Shown: positions 41,868 to 49,619 of the stretch, piece after piece
Numbering within the stretch: position 1 is the stretch's first letter
Layout of the letters: every line of letters starts with the position of its first letter
Made by a program: the position numbers and the translations under genes
The notes under the pieces: generated by a model
What the model was told of the DNA's origin: nothing
What the model saw: only the letters and a program-made list of their open reading frames with translations
The model's database searches: none
Assembly (NCBI RefSeq): GCF_018069875.1
Contig: NZ_JAGQDF010000004.1
Coordinates: 248,001-312,000 of the forward strand
Direction of reading: 5' to 3'
DNA length: 64,000 nt
Source: Ideonella alba
GTDB lineage: Bacteria; Pseudomonadota; Gammaproteobacteria; Burkholderiales; Burkholderiaceae_C

Positions 41868-43343
41868 TCAGAAGCCTTCTTCGACCAGCTCCGCCGCGCG
41901 GATCACCGCGCGCGCCTTGGCCTCGGTTTCCTTCCACTCCAGCTCGGGCACCGAGTCGGCCACCACGCCGGCACCTGCCTGCACGTAGAGCGTGTTGTCC
42001 TTGACGATGCCGGTGCGGATGGCGATGGCCACGTCCATGTCGCCGGCAAAGCTGAGGTAGCCGCAGGCGCCGCCGTAGATGCCGCGCTGGGAGATTTCCA
42101 GCTCGTCGATGATCTCCATCGCATGGATCTTCGGCGCGCCGCTGAGCGTGCCGGCCGGGAAACTGGCCTTGAGCACATCCAGCGCGCTCAGGCCCGGCTG
42201 CAGCAGGCCTTCGACGTTGCTGACGATGTGCATCACATGCGAGTAGCGCTCGATGCCGAAGGCCTCGGTGACCTTGACGCTGCCGGTCTGGGCGATGCGG
42301 CCCACGTCGTTGCGTGCCAGGTCGATCAGCATCACATGCTCGGCGCGCTCCTTCATGTCGGCCAGCAGGTCGGCCTCGAGCTGGCGGTCCTGCTCGGGCG
42401 TGGCGCCGCGCGGGCGGGTGCCGGCGATCGGGCGGATGGTGACCACCTGGCCTTCGGGCCGCGCTTCCTGCCGCACCAGGATCTCGGGGCTGGCGCCGAC
42501 AATCTGGAAGTCGCCCATGTCGTAGTAGTACATGTAGGGGCTGGGGTTCAGCGAGCGCAGCGCGCGGTACAGCGACAGCGGGCTCTCGGTGTAGCGCTTC
42601 TTCAGACGCTGGCCGATGACGATCTGCATGCAGTCGCCGGCGGCGATGTACTCCTTGGCCTTGAGCACCGCGCGCTCGAAGTCGGCCTTGGCGAACTCGC
42701 GCTCCACCGCGTGGCTGGCGCCGCGTTTCACCTGCGGCGCGGTGACGCTGTAGCGCAGCTTGTCGCTCAGCTCGGCCAGGCGCTTCTTGCCCTTGAAGTA
42801 GGCCTCGGGCTGCGACGGATCGGCCCAGACGATCAGGTACAGCCGGCCCGAGAGGTTGTCGATGACCGCCAGCTCCTCGGTCTGCAGCAGCAGGATGTCG
42901 GGCGTACCGATGCCGCCGGGCTTCTTCACGCCGGCCAGCTTCTTCTCGATGTAGCGCACGGTCTCGTAGCCGAAGTAGCCGGCCAGGCCGCCGCAGAAAC
43001 GCGGCAGGCCCGGGCGCAGCGCCGGCTTGAAGCGCTGCTGGTACTGGGCCACGAAGTCCAGCGGGTTGCCTTCATGGCGCTCGACCACCGCGCCGTCGGT
43101 GACCACCTCGGTCACGCCGTCGGTGGCGCGCAGCAGGGTGCGGGCGGGCAGGCCGATGAAGCTGTAGCGGCCGAAGCGCTCGCCGCCCACCACCGATTCC
43201 AGCAGGAAGCTGTGCTTGTGGCCGCCGGCCAGCTTCAGGTAGAGCGACAGCGGGGTCTCGAGGTCGGCGAAGGCCTCGGCGATCAGCGCGATGCGGTTGT
43301 AGCCCTCGTCGGCCAGGCTCTTGAATTCGAGTTCGGTGATCAC
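41868..43343 (-). CDS. trpE: TrpE, anthranilate synthase component I
   Basis: A 491-aa chorismate-using enzyme, the first step of tryptophan synthesis. The conserved blocks include IVIGQRLKKRYTESPLSLYRALR, GASPEILVR, RPIAGTRPRG, HVMLIDLARNDVGR and FPAGTLSGAPKIHAMEIID. The N-terminal LAGGHKHSFLLESVVGGERFGRYSF contains the ESV/LLES region involved in tryptophan feedback. It starts with GTG and has AAGGA eight bases upstream. The glutamine-amidotransferase partner lies outside the window. Confidence 0.97.
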   Translation of the reverse strand: MITELEFKSLADEGYNRIALIAEAFADLETPLSLYLKLAGGHKHSFLLESVVGGERFGRYSFIGLPARTLLRATDGVTEVVTDGAVVERHEGNPLDFVAQYQQRFKPALRPGLPRFCGGLAGYFGYETVRYIEKKLAGVKKPGGIGTPDILLLQTEELAVIDNLSGRLYLIVWADPSQPEAYFKGKKRLAELSDKLRYSVTAPQVKRGASHAVEREFAKADFERAVLKAKEYIAAGDCMQIVIGQRLKKRYTESPLSLYRALRSLNPSPYMYYYDMGDFQIVGASPEILVRQEARPEGQVVTIRPIAGTRPRGATPEQDRQLEADLLADMKERAEHVMLIDLARNDVGRIAQTGSVKVTEAFGIERYSHVMHIVSNVEGLLQPGLSALDVLKASFPAGTLSGAPKIHAMEIIDELEISQRGIYGGACGYLSFAGDMDVAIAIRTGIVKDNTLYVQAGAGVVADSVPELEWKETEAKARAVIRAAELVEEGF

Positions 43344-43502
43344 GGGTCGGGTCCTTGACGGGGCCCGGCCGGCTGCGCATGCGGCAGCATGAAGGGGAGC
43401 GGCTCGGGCAGAGGTGTCGGGTGGCGGCGGCCCAGCGGACCGCGGCAGGAAACCGGCGCGCTGGCGGGCCCGGTCACGGGCGCTCAGGCAGGCGGCAAAG
43501 GA

Positions 43503-43577
43503 TCAGGCCGGCCAGCGACGCCAGGGCCAGGCTCCCCGGTCGATCGACGACGCCATCCATTTGCGCGAGGTGAACAT
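43503..43577 (-). CDS. Candidate tryptophan leader peptide (trpL-like)
   Basis: A 24-codon minus-strand ORF in the 382-base gap between trpE and the chalcone-isomerase-like gene. It contains four Trp codons (positions 7, 17, 19 and 22), three of them within six codons near the end, and lies 160 bases upstream of trpE. A TACACT hexamer six to seven bases before the ATG could be a -10 box, which would make the mRNA nearly leaderless, as reported for rhizobial trpL. I do not see a clear U-run terminator between it and trpE, so attenuation is unproven. In GC-rich DNA, TGG codons can also arise by chance. Confidence 0.35.
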   Translation of the reverse strand: MFTSRKWMASSIDRGAWPWRRWPA

Positions 43578-43725
43578 GCGCCCGAGTGTAGCGCAGCGAC
43601 CTCCAGGGTCTCTTGCGTTCCCCCGGTTTACAGGCCGCCCGGCATTGGCGACACTCGAGCCCGCTGCGGACCGACCCGGCCCGCCGCGCCCACAGCGCAC
43701 CTGCAGTACCCAAGGAGTGCCCACC

Positions 43726-44340
43726 ATGAGACGTCGTTCGATGCTGCCCGCCCTGGCGGCGGCGCTGGCCCTGTCCCCCTGGAGCGTCCGCGCGGCCGAT
43801 CCGCCGCCGGTGGAGCTCGCCGGCGTGCGCTACGACGCCTTCGAGACCGTGGCCGGCAGCCGGCTGCAGCTCAACGGCGCGGGCATCCGCTACAAGGCCA
43901 TCTTCAAGGTCTACACCGCCGGCCTGTACCTGGGCCGCCCCGCCACCACGCCTGAGGCGGTCTACGCCACGCCCGGCCCGCGCCGCCTGCACATCGTGAT
44001 GCTGCGCGAGATCGATGCCAACGAGCTGGGCAAGCTGTTCACCCAGGGCATGGAGAAGAACGCCTCGCGCCAGGAGTTCGCCAAGTCCATCCCGGGCACG
44101 CTGAAGCTGGCCGAGCTGTTCGCCCGCAAGAAGAAGCTGGCGGCCGGCGATTCGTTCAGCGTCGACTACCTGCCCGGCCAGGGCACGGTGGTGGTGGTCA
44201 ACGGCAAGCCCGAGATCGAGCCGATCAAGGAGCCCGAGTTCTTCAACGTGCTGATGAGCATCTGGCTGGGCCAGGCGCCGGCGGACGCCGGTCTGAAGGA
44301 CGCCCTGCTGGGCCAGAAGGGCCGCGCCTTCGGCGCCTGA
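43726..44340 (+). CDS. Chalcone-isomerase-like secreted protein
   Basis: A 204-aa protein with a signal peptide (MRRRSMLPALAAALALSPWSVRAAD) and a chalcone isomerase-like domain: FKVYTAGLYLG, IVMLREIDANELGKLFTQGMEKN and a terminal IWLGQAPADAGLKDALLG. Bacterial members do not make flavonoids; they are periplasmic and probably bind fatty acids or similar ligands. AAGGAG lies eight bases before the ATG. The open frame upstream is non-coding in character. Confidence 0.85.
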   Translation: MRRRSMLPALAAALALSPWSVRAADPPPVELAGVRYDAFETVAGSRLQLNGAGIRYKAIFKVYTAGLYLGRPATTPEAVYATPGPRRLHIVMLREIDANELGKLFTQGMEKNASRQEFAKSIPGTLKLAELFARKKKLAAGDSFSVDYLPGQGTVVVVNGKPEIEPIKEPEFFNVLMSIWLGQAPADAGLKDALLGQKGRAFGA

Positions 44341-44364
44341 GCCCCGCCACCAGAGCGCCACGCC

Positions 44365-45651
44365 ATGCCGCCCGCCCTCCTGCCCGCCGGCTACTTCAGC
44401 GCCGGGGTCGAGCAGACCGATCCGCTGATCGCCCAGGCGATCGCCCGCGAGAAGGCCCGCACCCGGGATGTGATCGAGCTGATCGCCTCGGAGAACATCG
44501 TCAGCCGGGCGGTGCTGGAGGTGCAGGGCTCGATCCTGACCAACAAGACCGTCGAGGGCTATCCCGGCAAGCGCTACCACGCGGGCGGCGTGAACGTCGA
44601 CGTCATCGAGCAGGCGGCCATCGACCGCGCCTGCCAGCTCTTCGGCTGTCGCTTCGCCAACGTGCAGCCGCATTCAGGCAGCCAGGCCAACCATGCGGTG
44701 CTGCATGCGGTGGCCCGGCCCGGCGAGACCATCCTGTCGATGAACCTGAATGCCGGCGGCCACCTCAGCCACGGCGCCGAGGCGAACGCCAGCAGCCAGT
44801 GGTTTCGCATCGTCAGCTACGGCGTGCGCGCCGAGGATGGCCTGATCGACTACGACGAGGTCATCGCGCTGGCGCGCCAGCACCGGCCGCGGCTGCTGAT
44901 CGCCGGGGGCTCGGCCTACCCGCGGGCACTGGACTTCGCGGCCCTGCGGCGCGCCGCCGACGCCGGCGGCGCCAAGCTGCTGGTGGACATGGCGCACTTC
45001 GCGGGCCTGGTGGCCGGCGGCGCGCACGCCAGCCCCTTCCCCCACGCCGACATCGTCACGACCACCACCTACAAGTCGCTGCGCGGTCCGCGCGGGGCGA
45101 TCATCCTGTGGAACGACGAGGCCCTGCGCAAGCCGATCAACAACGCGGTGTTCCCGGGCCTGCAGGGCACGCCCTCGCTGCACATCCTCGCCGGCAAGGC
45201 GGTGGCGCTGGGCGAGGCGCTGCAGCCCTCATTCGCCCACTACGCCCAGGCCGTACTGGCGAATGCGCGCGCGCTGGCGCGGCGGCTGCAGCAGCACGGC
45301 TTCGATCTGGTCGGCGGCGGCACCGACACGCCGCTGATGCTGGTGGACCTGCGCGCCCAGGGCCTGACCGGGGCACCCGCCGCCCAGAGCCTGGAGCGCG
45401 CCGGCATCATCGCCAACATGAATCCCATCCCCTCGGACGCAGCCGACCTGAAGGTGATGTCGGGGCTGCGCTTCGGCCTGTCGGGCGCGACCACGCGGGG
45501 CCTGGGGCAGGCGCAGGTGGAACAGATCGGTGACCTGATCGCCGAGGTGCTGGAGGGCCTGCGCACCCGTCCCGACGACCAGGCAGCAACCGAGTCGCGG
45601 GTGCGCGCCGCCGTGCGGGACATCGTGGCGCCGTTTCCGACCTACGGCTGA
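44365..45651 (+). CDS. Divergent serine hydroxymethyltransferase paralogue
   Basis: A 428-aa PLP enzyme of the SHMT family. LIASENIVSRAVLEVQGS, HSGSQANHAVLHA, DMAHFAGLVAGG and the lysine motif TTTTYKSLRGPRG (K237) place it firmly. Several active-site residues differ from housekeeping GlyA. The histidine before the PLP lysine is tyrosine (Y236), and the KYAEGYPGKRYYGGC block reads KTVEGYPGKRYHAGG, so two conserved tyrosines are replaced. It is probably an alternative-substrate SHMT (for example alpha-substituted serines) rather than the cell's main folate-glycine enzyme; this is inference. No strong ribosome-binding site is visible. Confidence 0.85.
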   Translation: MPPALLPAGYFSAGVEQTDPLIAQAIAREKARTRDVIELIASENIVSRAVLEVQGSILTNKTVEGYPGKRYHAGGVNVDVIEQAAIDRACQLFGCRFANVQPHSGSQANHAVLHAVARPGETILSMNLNAGGHLSHGAEANASSQWFRIVSYGVRAEDGLIDYDEVIALARQHRPRLLIAGGSAYPRALDFAALRRAADAGGAKLLVDMAHFAGLVAGGAHASPFPHADIVTTTTYKSLRGPRGAIILWNDEALRKPINNAVFPGLQGTPSLHILAGKAVALGEALQPSFAHYAQAVLANARALARRLQQHGFDLVGGGTDTPLMLVDLRAQGLTGAPAAQSLERAGIIANMNPIPSDAADLKVMSGLRFGLSGATTRGLGQAQVEQIGDLIAEVLEGLRTRPDDQAATESRVRAAVRDIVAPFPTYG

Positions 45652-45930
45652 GCGGGCTGCGGCCCGGCCCGGCCCGTTGATCATGGTGCTGCTGTCGGTG
45701 CTGGTGAGCGGACCTGGAGCGCCAGGCCGAATCACGCGAGCTGGTGATGGTGGGCCTGGCGGTGCCCACGCGCGATGCAGCATTCAACCCCGACCGCGTG
45801 CCCGAGCCTCCTGCAGCCAGGTGCAGCCTGAAGCCTTCGCCCACGGCCTGAGCCGAGCGGCAAACTCACACCCGATCCTCCACCCGGACGTGCGCTAGAA
45901 GATGCCCACCACAGGTCAAACCGGCGGCCG
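45652..45930. other. Non-coding or degraded stretch before the transposase fragment
   Basis: About 280 bases without a convincing gene. One plus frame reads ELVMVGLAVPTRDAAFNPDRV before a stop and may be the remains of a decayed gene. It separates the conserved chromosome on the left from the acquired region on the right. Confidence 0.35.
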
Positions 45931-46224
45931 GTGAAATCGATAACCATTGCGTGGCACCGACTGACCGAGCCCAAGCATCCGCAGACCAACGGCATGGTGG
46001 AGCGCTTCAACGGGCGACTGACGCAGGTTCTGAAGTCGCATCGCTTCAACAGCGCCCATGACCTGGGGACGACGCTTCACCGCTTCTCCTGGCTCTACAA
46101 CGAGCACCTGCCACAGCGCGCGCTGGACCTGAACACGCCGAACCAAGCGCTCAAGAAATGGCAGGCGACGCATCCCGATCTATTCGCCAAGCGGGTGATC
46201 AAACACCCGGGACCTGACACATAA
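45931..46224 (+). pseudogene. 5'-truncated IS481-type transposase fragment
   Basis: Ninety-seven residues of the C-terminal part of a DDE integrase-core transposase. HRLTEPKHPQTNGMVERFNGRL carries the catalytic-glutamate region, and FSWLYNEHLPQRAL follows. The N-terminal HTH and first two catalytic aspartates are missing, so it is a remnant. The right end, read on the minus strand, is TGTGTCAGGTCCCGGG, which looks like an IS481-family terminal repeat. It stops 11-14 bases from the kinase gene's stop codon, so the insertion probably destroyed the attC that followed that cassette. Confidence 0.8.
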
Positions 46225-46235
46225 GCTGCAACCGC

Positions 46236-47600
46236 TCAAAGATCGTCATCGCCCTCATCGGAGGATTGCTTCTTTAGGCTTGCCAATGCGGAGCGGATAG
46301 CTGCCGCCCGCACGGAAGATTCTTCAAGTCCAGCGATGAAAGTATCTTGAAATTCGATGATCACATCGTGAACGTGCTGGGCTAGTTCCTCATCTACGAC
46401 GCCTCGAATCATCTCTCGGCAGGTGTCCATGGCTGCAAAGCGGTTCTGGGACTCAGCGGCCAGAATCGCAATCCGAAGTGCCTCAGCTCTGTCCGCCGCT
46501 GAGACTTCCTCGCTGTCAAAGAAGGTCTGCATGTTGGATGCAATTGTCTCTGCGAAACTCCATCCATAGCTTCCGCCTTTGGCCATTTCTCGGTAGGCAG
46601 CCAGAAAGCGAGAGTGATCACTCTTCAGGGAGGTTTGGGCGAGCACAGTGAAAACTTCTGGCGCGATCTCCTTGCAAAGTTGATCTCTTTCCGCCCCTTC
46701 AAGCATGGCGAGCTCATTGATGAACGTACTTACTTCAGTCGCGCGGTACCTCCCAGAAGTCTTCAGGCGATCAACGATAGACCGTAGCGTCCGGACTGCC
46801 AAGGCGGAGCCAACAACACGATTTAGCAGTACGTCGTACGCTGAAGTCAAACTCTGGCGTAAAGAAGATAGGCTCTGGTATCTGCCGGGCTTGTGGGCCA
46901 CGCAACAGCGTTCGATTACAACCATCAACGGCTTCGGTACATCGTCGGGTAGAAGATAGGTTGGGTCTCGGCCCGTAAGCAGAAAGTAGAAGGTCTTTCC
47001 AAGCATGAATACATCGCTTGATGCATCTGCGTTCTTGAAGCCGCCTGGCAAGCAAAACTCAGGAGGCAGATACCCTGGCGTTCCCCAGCCCATTGTGCTT
47101 CGCGTGAAGAGCGTTGACGAGTCAATCTCCGTGCTGAGGCCAAAGTCCGAAACAACGATCTCGTCACCATCTACAAGGAAATTCTGTGGCTTTATGTCTC
47201 GATGAAATACCTCCTCTGCATGTAGCTCGGCGATGCAGTCGATCATCGCGTCGAAAACACGTTCCTGCTCTTCGTAGTCGTCGCGAAGCTTGGGCACTAT
47301 GCCCGTGAGATCTCCCTCTTCGTAGTGTTTCATTACGAAGTAGGGCGGTTCATGCTCCAAGTTGGAGTAGATAACCTGCATTACTCTGCTGTTTCCCTTG
47401 AAGTCCTTCATTAGGCGAACTTCGCGCCTGAATCGACGCAGTGATTCGTCTGACGTTTGTTTGCAGAACTTCAAGACGCGCTTGATCTTGCGATTCGAGT
47501 CGAGTCTCTGCACGAAGAGCAGTGAACCCATTCCACCTGCTTCGCTACAGGTCCCCAGGACCGTGTAGCGATCATCTATTACTTCACCGGCTTCGAACAT
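46236..47600 (-). CDS. Hanks-type Ser/Thr protein kinase in integron cassette
   Basis: A 454-aa protein. The kinase domain occupies about residues 10-270: a glycine-rich loop (GTCSEAGGMGSLLFV), lysine in VLKF (K44), catalytic loop HRDIKPQN (133-140), DFG at 152-154 and an activation segment with GWGTPGYLPPE. The remaining ~180 residues are helical-looking, acidic at the very end (SSDEGDDDL), and match nothing I know. There is no membrane segment, so it is cytoplasmic. GGAGTG precedes the ATG and a TATAGA hexamer lies upstream, so it may have its own promoter. Low-GC codon use marks it as acquired. Cassette-borne kinases can act in phage defence, but nothing here proves that. Confidence 0.88.
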   Translation of the reverse strand: MFEAGEVIDDRYTVLGTCSEAGGMGSLLFVQRLDSNRKIKRVLKFCKQTSDESLRRFRREVRLMKDFKGNSRVMQVIYSNLEHEPPYFVMKHYEEGDLTGIVPKLRDDYEEQERVFDAMIDCIAELHAEEVFHRDIKPQNFLVDGDEIVVSDFGLSTEIDSSTLFTRSTMGWGTPGYLPPEFCLPGGFKNADASSDVFMLGKTFYFLLTGRDPTYLLPDDVPKPLMVVIERCCVAHKPGRYQSLSSLRQSLTSAYDVLLNRVVGSALAVRTLRSIVDRLKTSGRYRATEVSTFINELAMLEGAERDQLCKEIAPEVFTVLAQTSLKSDHSRFLAAYREMAKGGSYGWSFAETIASNMQTFFDSEEVSAADRAEALRIAILAAESQNRFAAMDTCREMIRGVVDEELAQHVHDVIIEFQDTFIAGLEESSVRAAAIRSALASLKKQSSDEGDDDL

Positions 47601-47706
47601 CAGTTTTCACTCCATGGATCTATAGGTCCGTGGTCAGCGCAGACGAACGCAACGCACATGATTCGGCAGCCTCGACGCTGAGACAGTCTGTGACACGGTT
47701 TCAGAT

Positions 47707-47835
47707 GCCTCACGTTCGAGTTAACCGACCCGCGGAGGCAAGCGCCGTAAGCGCGGGCTGAGATGATGCATCAAGTGCCTCAGGCCGGGCTTACGGCGCT
47801 TGCTGTAGCGGGTCGGGTTGAACGAGTGGTTTGGC
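47707..47835 (-). repeat. attC site C (kinase / SEC-C junction)
   Basis: A 129-bp imperfect palindrome. On the minus strand it begins with R'' GCCAAAC and ends with R' GTGAGGC. The arms pair through GTTCAACCCGACCCGC and GTTAACCGACCCGC, the first carrying the single extra base that marks L''. This sets the orientation as minus, the same as the genes. The cleavage triplet of R' is GTG instead of GTT, so the site is probably inactive. Confidence 0.85.
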
Positions 47836-47849
47836 ATCTCTGCATTTAC

Positions 47850-48500
47850 TCACGAAAGCATGCGTTCGACATCCGACCGATGGCACTTCCGGAACTTCTT
47901 ACCGCTTCCGCACGGGCACCGTGTGTTGTGGTCCGCTGTGACAAGAATGACCCGCAACATGAGTTGGCTCTTCATCTGCCCAAGACGCTGAATTTCCACG
48001 GCGTCTTGGCCCTGGACGAGGGTCGGCTTCGAGGATACCGGGTACTTGACCTTGATCTGGCGCTCAAGCATCGTGACTTCGATGAGCTTAAAAACCTCCG
48101 GGCGGGACGAAAGAGCAATTTCTCTCACAGGTAGACGTGCGTTGTCATCCTCGAAATCGAAAGTCAAAGAGGGATCTGGGAGGAAAAGTAGCTTTCGCTC
48201 GGGATACTTGCTCGGCGTAACGCATAGAAACTCGTCGCCGTTGCGGACTACCGCGTGCCCTATGCAATTTAATAGTACGCCTTCCCAGACGGTCACATCC
48301 CATCCGAGGACCATGTCGCCTGGGCTATTTTGCAGGTACTCGCGCACGTTGAAAGTGCACTTGTTGATGCGGGCGCCTGGTAAAGGTTTTCTCTCCACAA
48401 ACACGGGCTCCGTCCCAGGAACCAATCGTGCACATGCGTGCCGCAGTGTGGGCGTCAGTATGTCCGGTGTCTTGGTCGGTGATAGAGTGAACGGAGTCAC
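47850..48500 (-). CDS. SEC-C motif protein in integron cassette
   Basis: A 216-aa protein ending in the SEC-C zinc-binding motif CPCGSGKKFRKCH (195-207), named after the SecA C-terminus and found in many unrelated proteins. The rest, including NPG-like PGDMVLGWDVTVWEG and LCVTPSKYPERKLLF, is not recognised. Start uncertain: the GTG at 48498-48500 lies only eight bases from the preceding attC and has no clear ribosome-binding site. The gene fills its cassette almost end to end, as cassette genes do. Confidence 0.8.
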   Translation of the reverse strand: MTPFTLSPTKTPDILTPTLRHACARLVPGTEPVFVERKPLPGARINKCTFNVREYLQNSPGDMVLGWDVTVWEGVLLNCIGHAVVRNGDEFLCVTPSKYPERKLLFLPDPSLTFDFEDDNARLPVREIALSSRPEVFKLIEVTMLERQIKVKYPVSSKPTLVQGQDAVEIQRLGQMKSQLMLRVILVTADHNTRCPCGSGKKFRKCHRSDVERMLS

Positions 48501-48507
48501 TTGAGAT

Positions 48508-48633
48508 GCCTAGCTTAGAGGTAACTGGCGCGCAGAGGCATGGCGCCCTGGCCGCGAAGCGCAACATAGACAACGAGCGGCTGGCGGCCTGGGTGCCATG
48601 CCGTAGCGCGTCCGGTTGACCGACATGTTAGGC
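48508..48633 (-). repeat. attC site B (SEC-C / 206-aa gene junction)
   Basis: A 126-bp imperfect palindrome. On the minus strand R'' is GCCTAAC (48633 to 48627) and contains the TAA stop codon of the preceding gene, a common cassette arrangement. L'' is TCAACCGGACGCGC with the extra A, L' pairs as GTAACTGGCGCGC, and R' is GCTAGGC. The R' cleavage triplet is GCT rather than GTT, so the site is probably dead. Confidence 0.88.
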
Positions 48634-49248
48634 GTCGCCTTCTGTCCTCGAAGACTTATGAGAAAGAAGGTTCTTGAGGGTCTGCACGACCCTTCCACTG
48701 TCGGGTGCAAGGGCGAGAACTTGAAGTTGCTGAGCCAAAGCTGGACGAACCGAATCGTCTACCTCAAGCAAGGCTACGACCAGTTGTTCGACCAGATCGT
48801 CCGTGTCTTGTCGGCGCTGGGCGGAGTGATGTGGCTGCTGCTGTTCAACTGAGCCAGACTCACTGGGGTCTGCGTCACTTGTAGCGCGCGCATCGGCTGT
48901 AGTTCCCGCCTCAAGATCGGCAAGAGTCTTCCGGATTGCGTCATGAAGGTGCTCTGGCAATTCATGGGCCCAGTCAAAAGCGCTTGGCCATGACGCCACC
49001 CAGTCTTTGAACCTTCTAGGACCGGGCCGATGAGGGTGGCGCGGTGCAAAAAGGATGGCACACGGATGGTCAATCAGTTCCGGCCAAATTTTGTCCCAGT
49101 CGCGTTGTCTCAAGTCCCATCGCATCACGGCAGAGTCGGGCCAATGTGGCTCGTCTGGAGAGTGATCGACCCAGTAGTGAACTTGGCGACCATCAACCTC
49201 TCGCCATCTGCACTCGTATCGGCGAGCCTGAGGAGGGACTTCGATCAT
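48628..49248 (-). CDS. Hypothetical 206-aa cassette protein
   Basis: A protein with a tryptophan-rich N-terminal half (YECRWREVDGRQVHYWVDHS, DKIWPELIDHPCAILFAP) and a low-complexity, Asp/Ser/Gln-rich middle. A C-terminal helical segment reads DTDDLVEQLVVALLEVDD. No family is recognised, and there is no signal peptide or membrane segment. Its stop codon lies inside the R'' box of attC B, and its start is 31 bases from the R' of attC A, so it occupies one cassette exactly. Confidence 0.7.
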   Translation of the reverse strand: MIEVPPQARRYECRWREVDGRQVHYWVDHSPDEPHWPDSAVMRWDLRQRDWDKIWPELIDHPCAILFAPRHPHRPGPRRFKDWVASWPSAFDWAHELPEHLHDAIRKTLADLEAGTTADARATSDADPSESGSVEQQQPHHSAQRRQDTDDLVEQLVVALLEVDDSVRPALAQQLQVLALAPDSGRVVQTLKNLLSHKSSRTEGDA

Positions 49249-49279
49249 TTGCTTGCTGCGCGATCCGGGAGTTTGCGAC

Positions 49280-49585
49280 GCCTAACAGGGTGTTGAAAAA
49301 CCGATTCATGACATCTGAAGCGATGCAGTGGAGCTATCAAGAGGCGTCTTCACTCTGCGCACTACCTGGGAACTACTGGTGGCCCAGGTCGTCGACGCTT
49401 GGTCTCGATAGGCAAACTTTATCGTGGCGCACCCTGCTGAACAGTATTTCAACAGCCTGCTAACGAAGAGTTAACCGGCGTGCGGAGGCGAGCGCCGCCT
49501 GGCCGCGGAGGGACAATAGCCGCCATGGACCGGAGCGGCCAAGCGGTGCTCGCCGTAGCACGTCCGGTTGAACGACCTGTTAGGC
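49280..49585 (-). repeat. attC site A, interrupted by a small element
   Basis: With the insert at 49286-49459 removed, the site reads GCCTAACGAAGAGTTAACC at one end and GGTTGAACGACCTGTTAGGC at the other. Both are canonical R boxes, and the paired arms continue to GGCGAGC. On the minus strand R''=GCCTAAC, L'' has the extra A (TCAACCGGACG), and L'-R' reads GGTTAACTCTTCGTTAGGC. That closely parallels the aadA7-type attC. The ancestral site was about 132 bp. Confidence 0.88.
49286..49459. mobile_element. MITE-like 174-bp insertion in attC A
   Basis: The element starts CAGGGTGTTGAAA and ends with the inverse of CAGGCTGTTGAAA, giving 13-bp terminal inverted repeats with one mismatch. It is flanked by the 4-bp direct repeat CTAA (49282-49285 and 49460-49463), a target duplication of the YTAR type used by IS5-group elements. 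It has no transposase. Removing it restores a canonical attC, which confirms the boundaries. Confidence 0.85.
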
Positions 49586-49619
49586 CGCACGTGCTAATGG
49601 TGCCGCGATGCTCTGCATC

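Noticed and set aside
43344..43502. Intrinsic attenuator terminator before trpE
   Set aside because: Several GC hairpins are possible (for example GCTGC/GCAGC) but none is followed by a U-run, so I do not annotate one.
45677..45898. 73-aa plus-strand ORF before the transposase fragment
   Set aside because: Composition is random-like, with no start signal and no continuity with the transposase frame.
47707..47835. Rho-independent terminator between the cassette genes
   Set aside because: The palindrome is much longer than a terminator, has no U-run, and shows the R/L box structure of attC.
47707..49585. Plus-strand orientation for the attC sites, suggested by GTT triplets on the right
   Set aside because: In all three sites the extra base marking L'' lies in the right arm, and gene stops lie at the right-hand R boxes, so the sites point to the minus strand; the GTT on the left has decayed at B and C.
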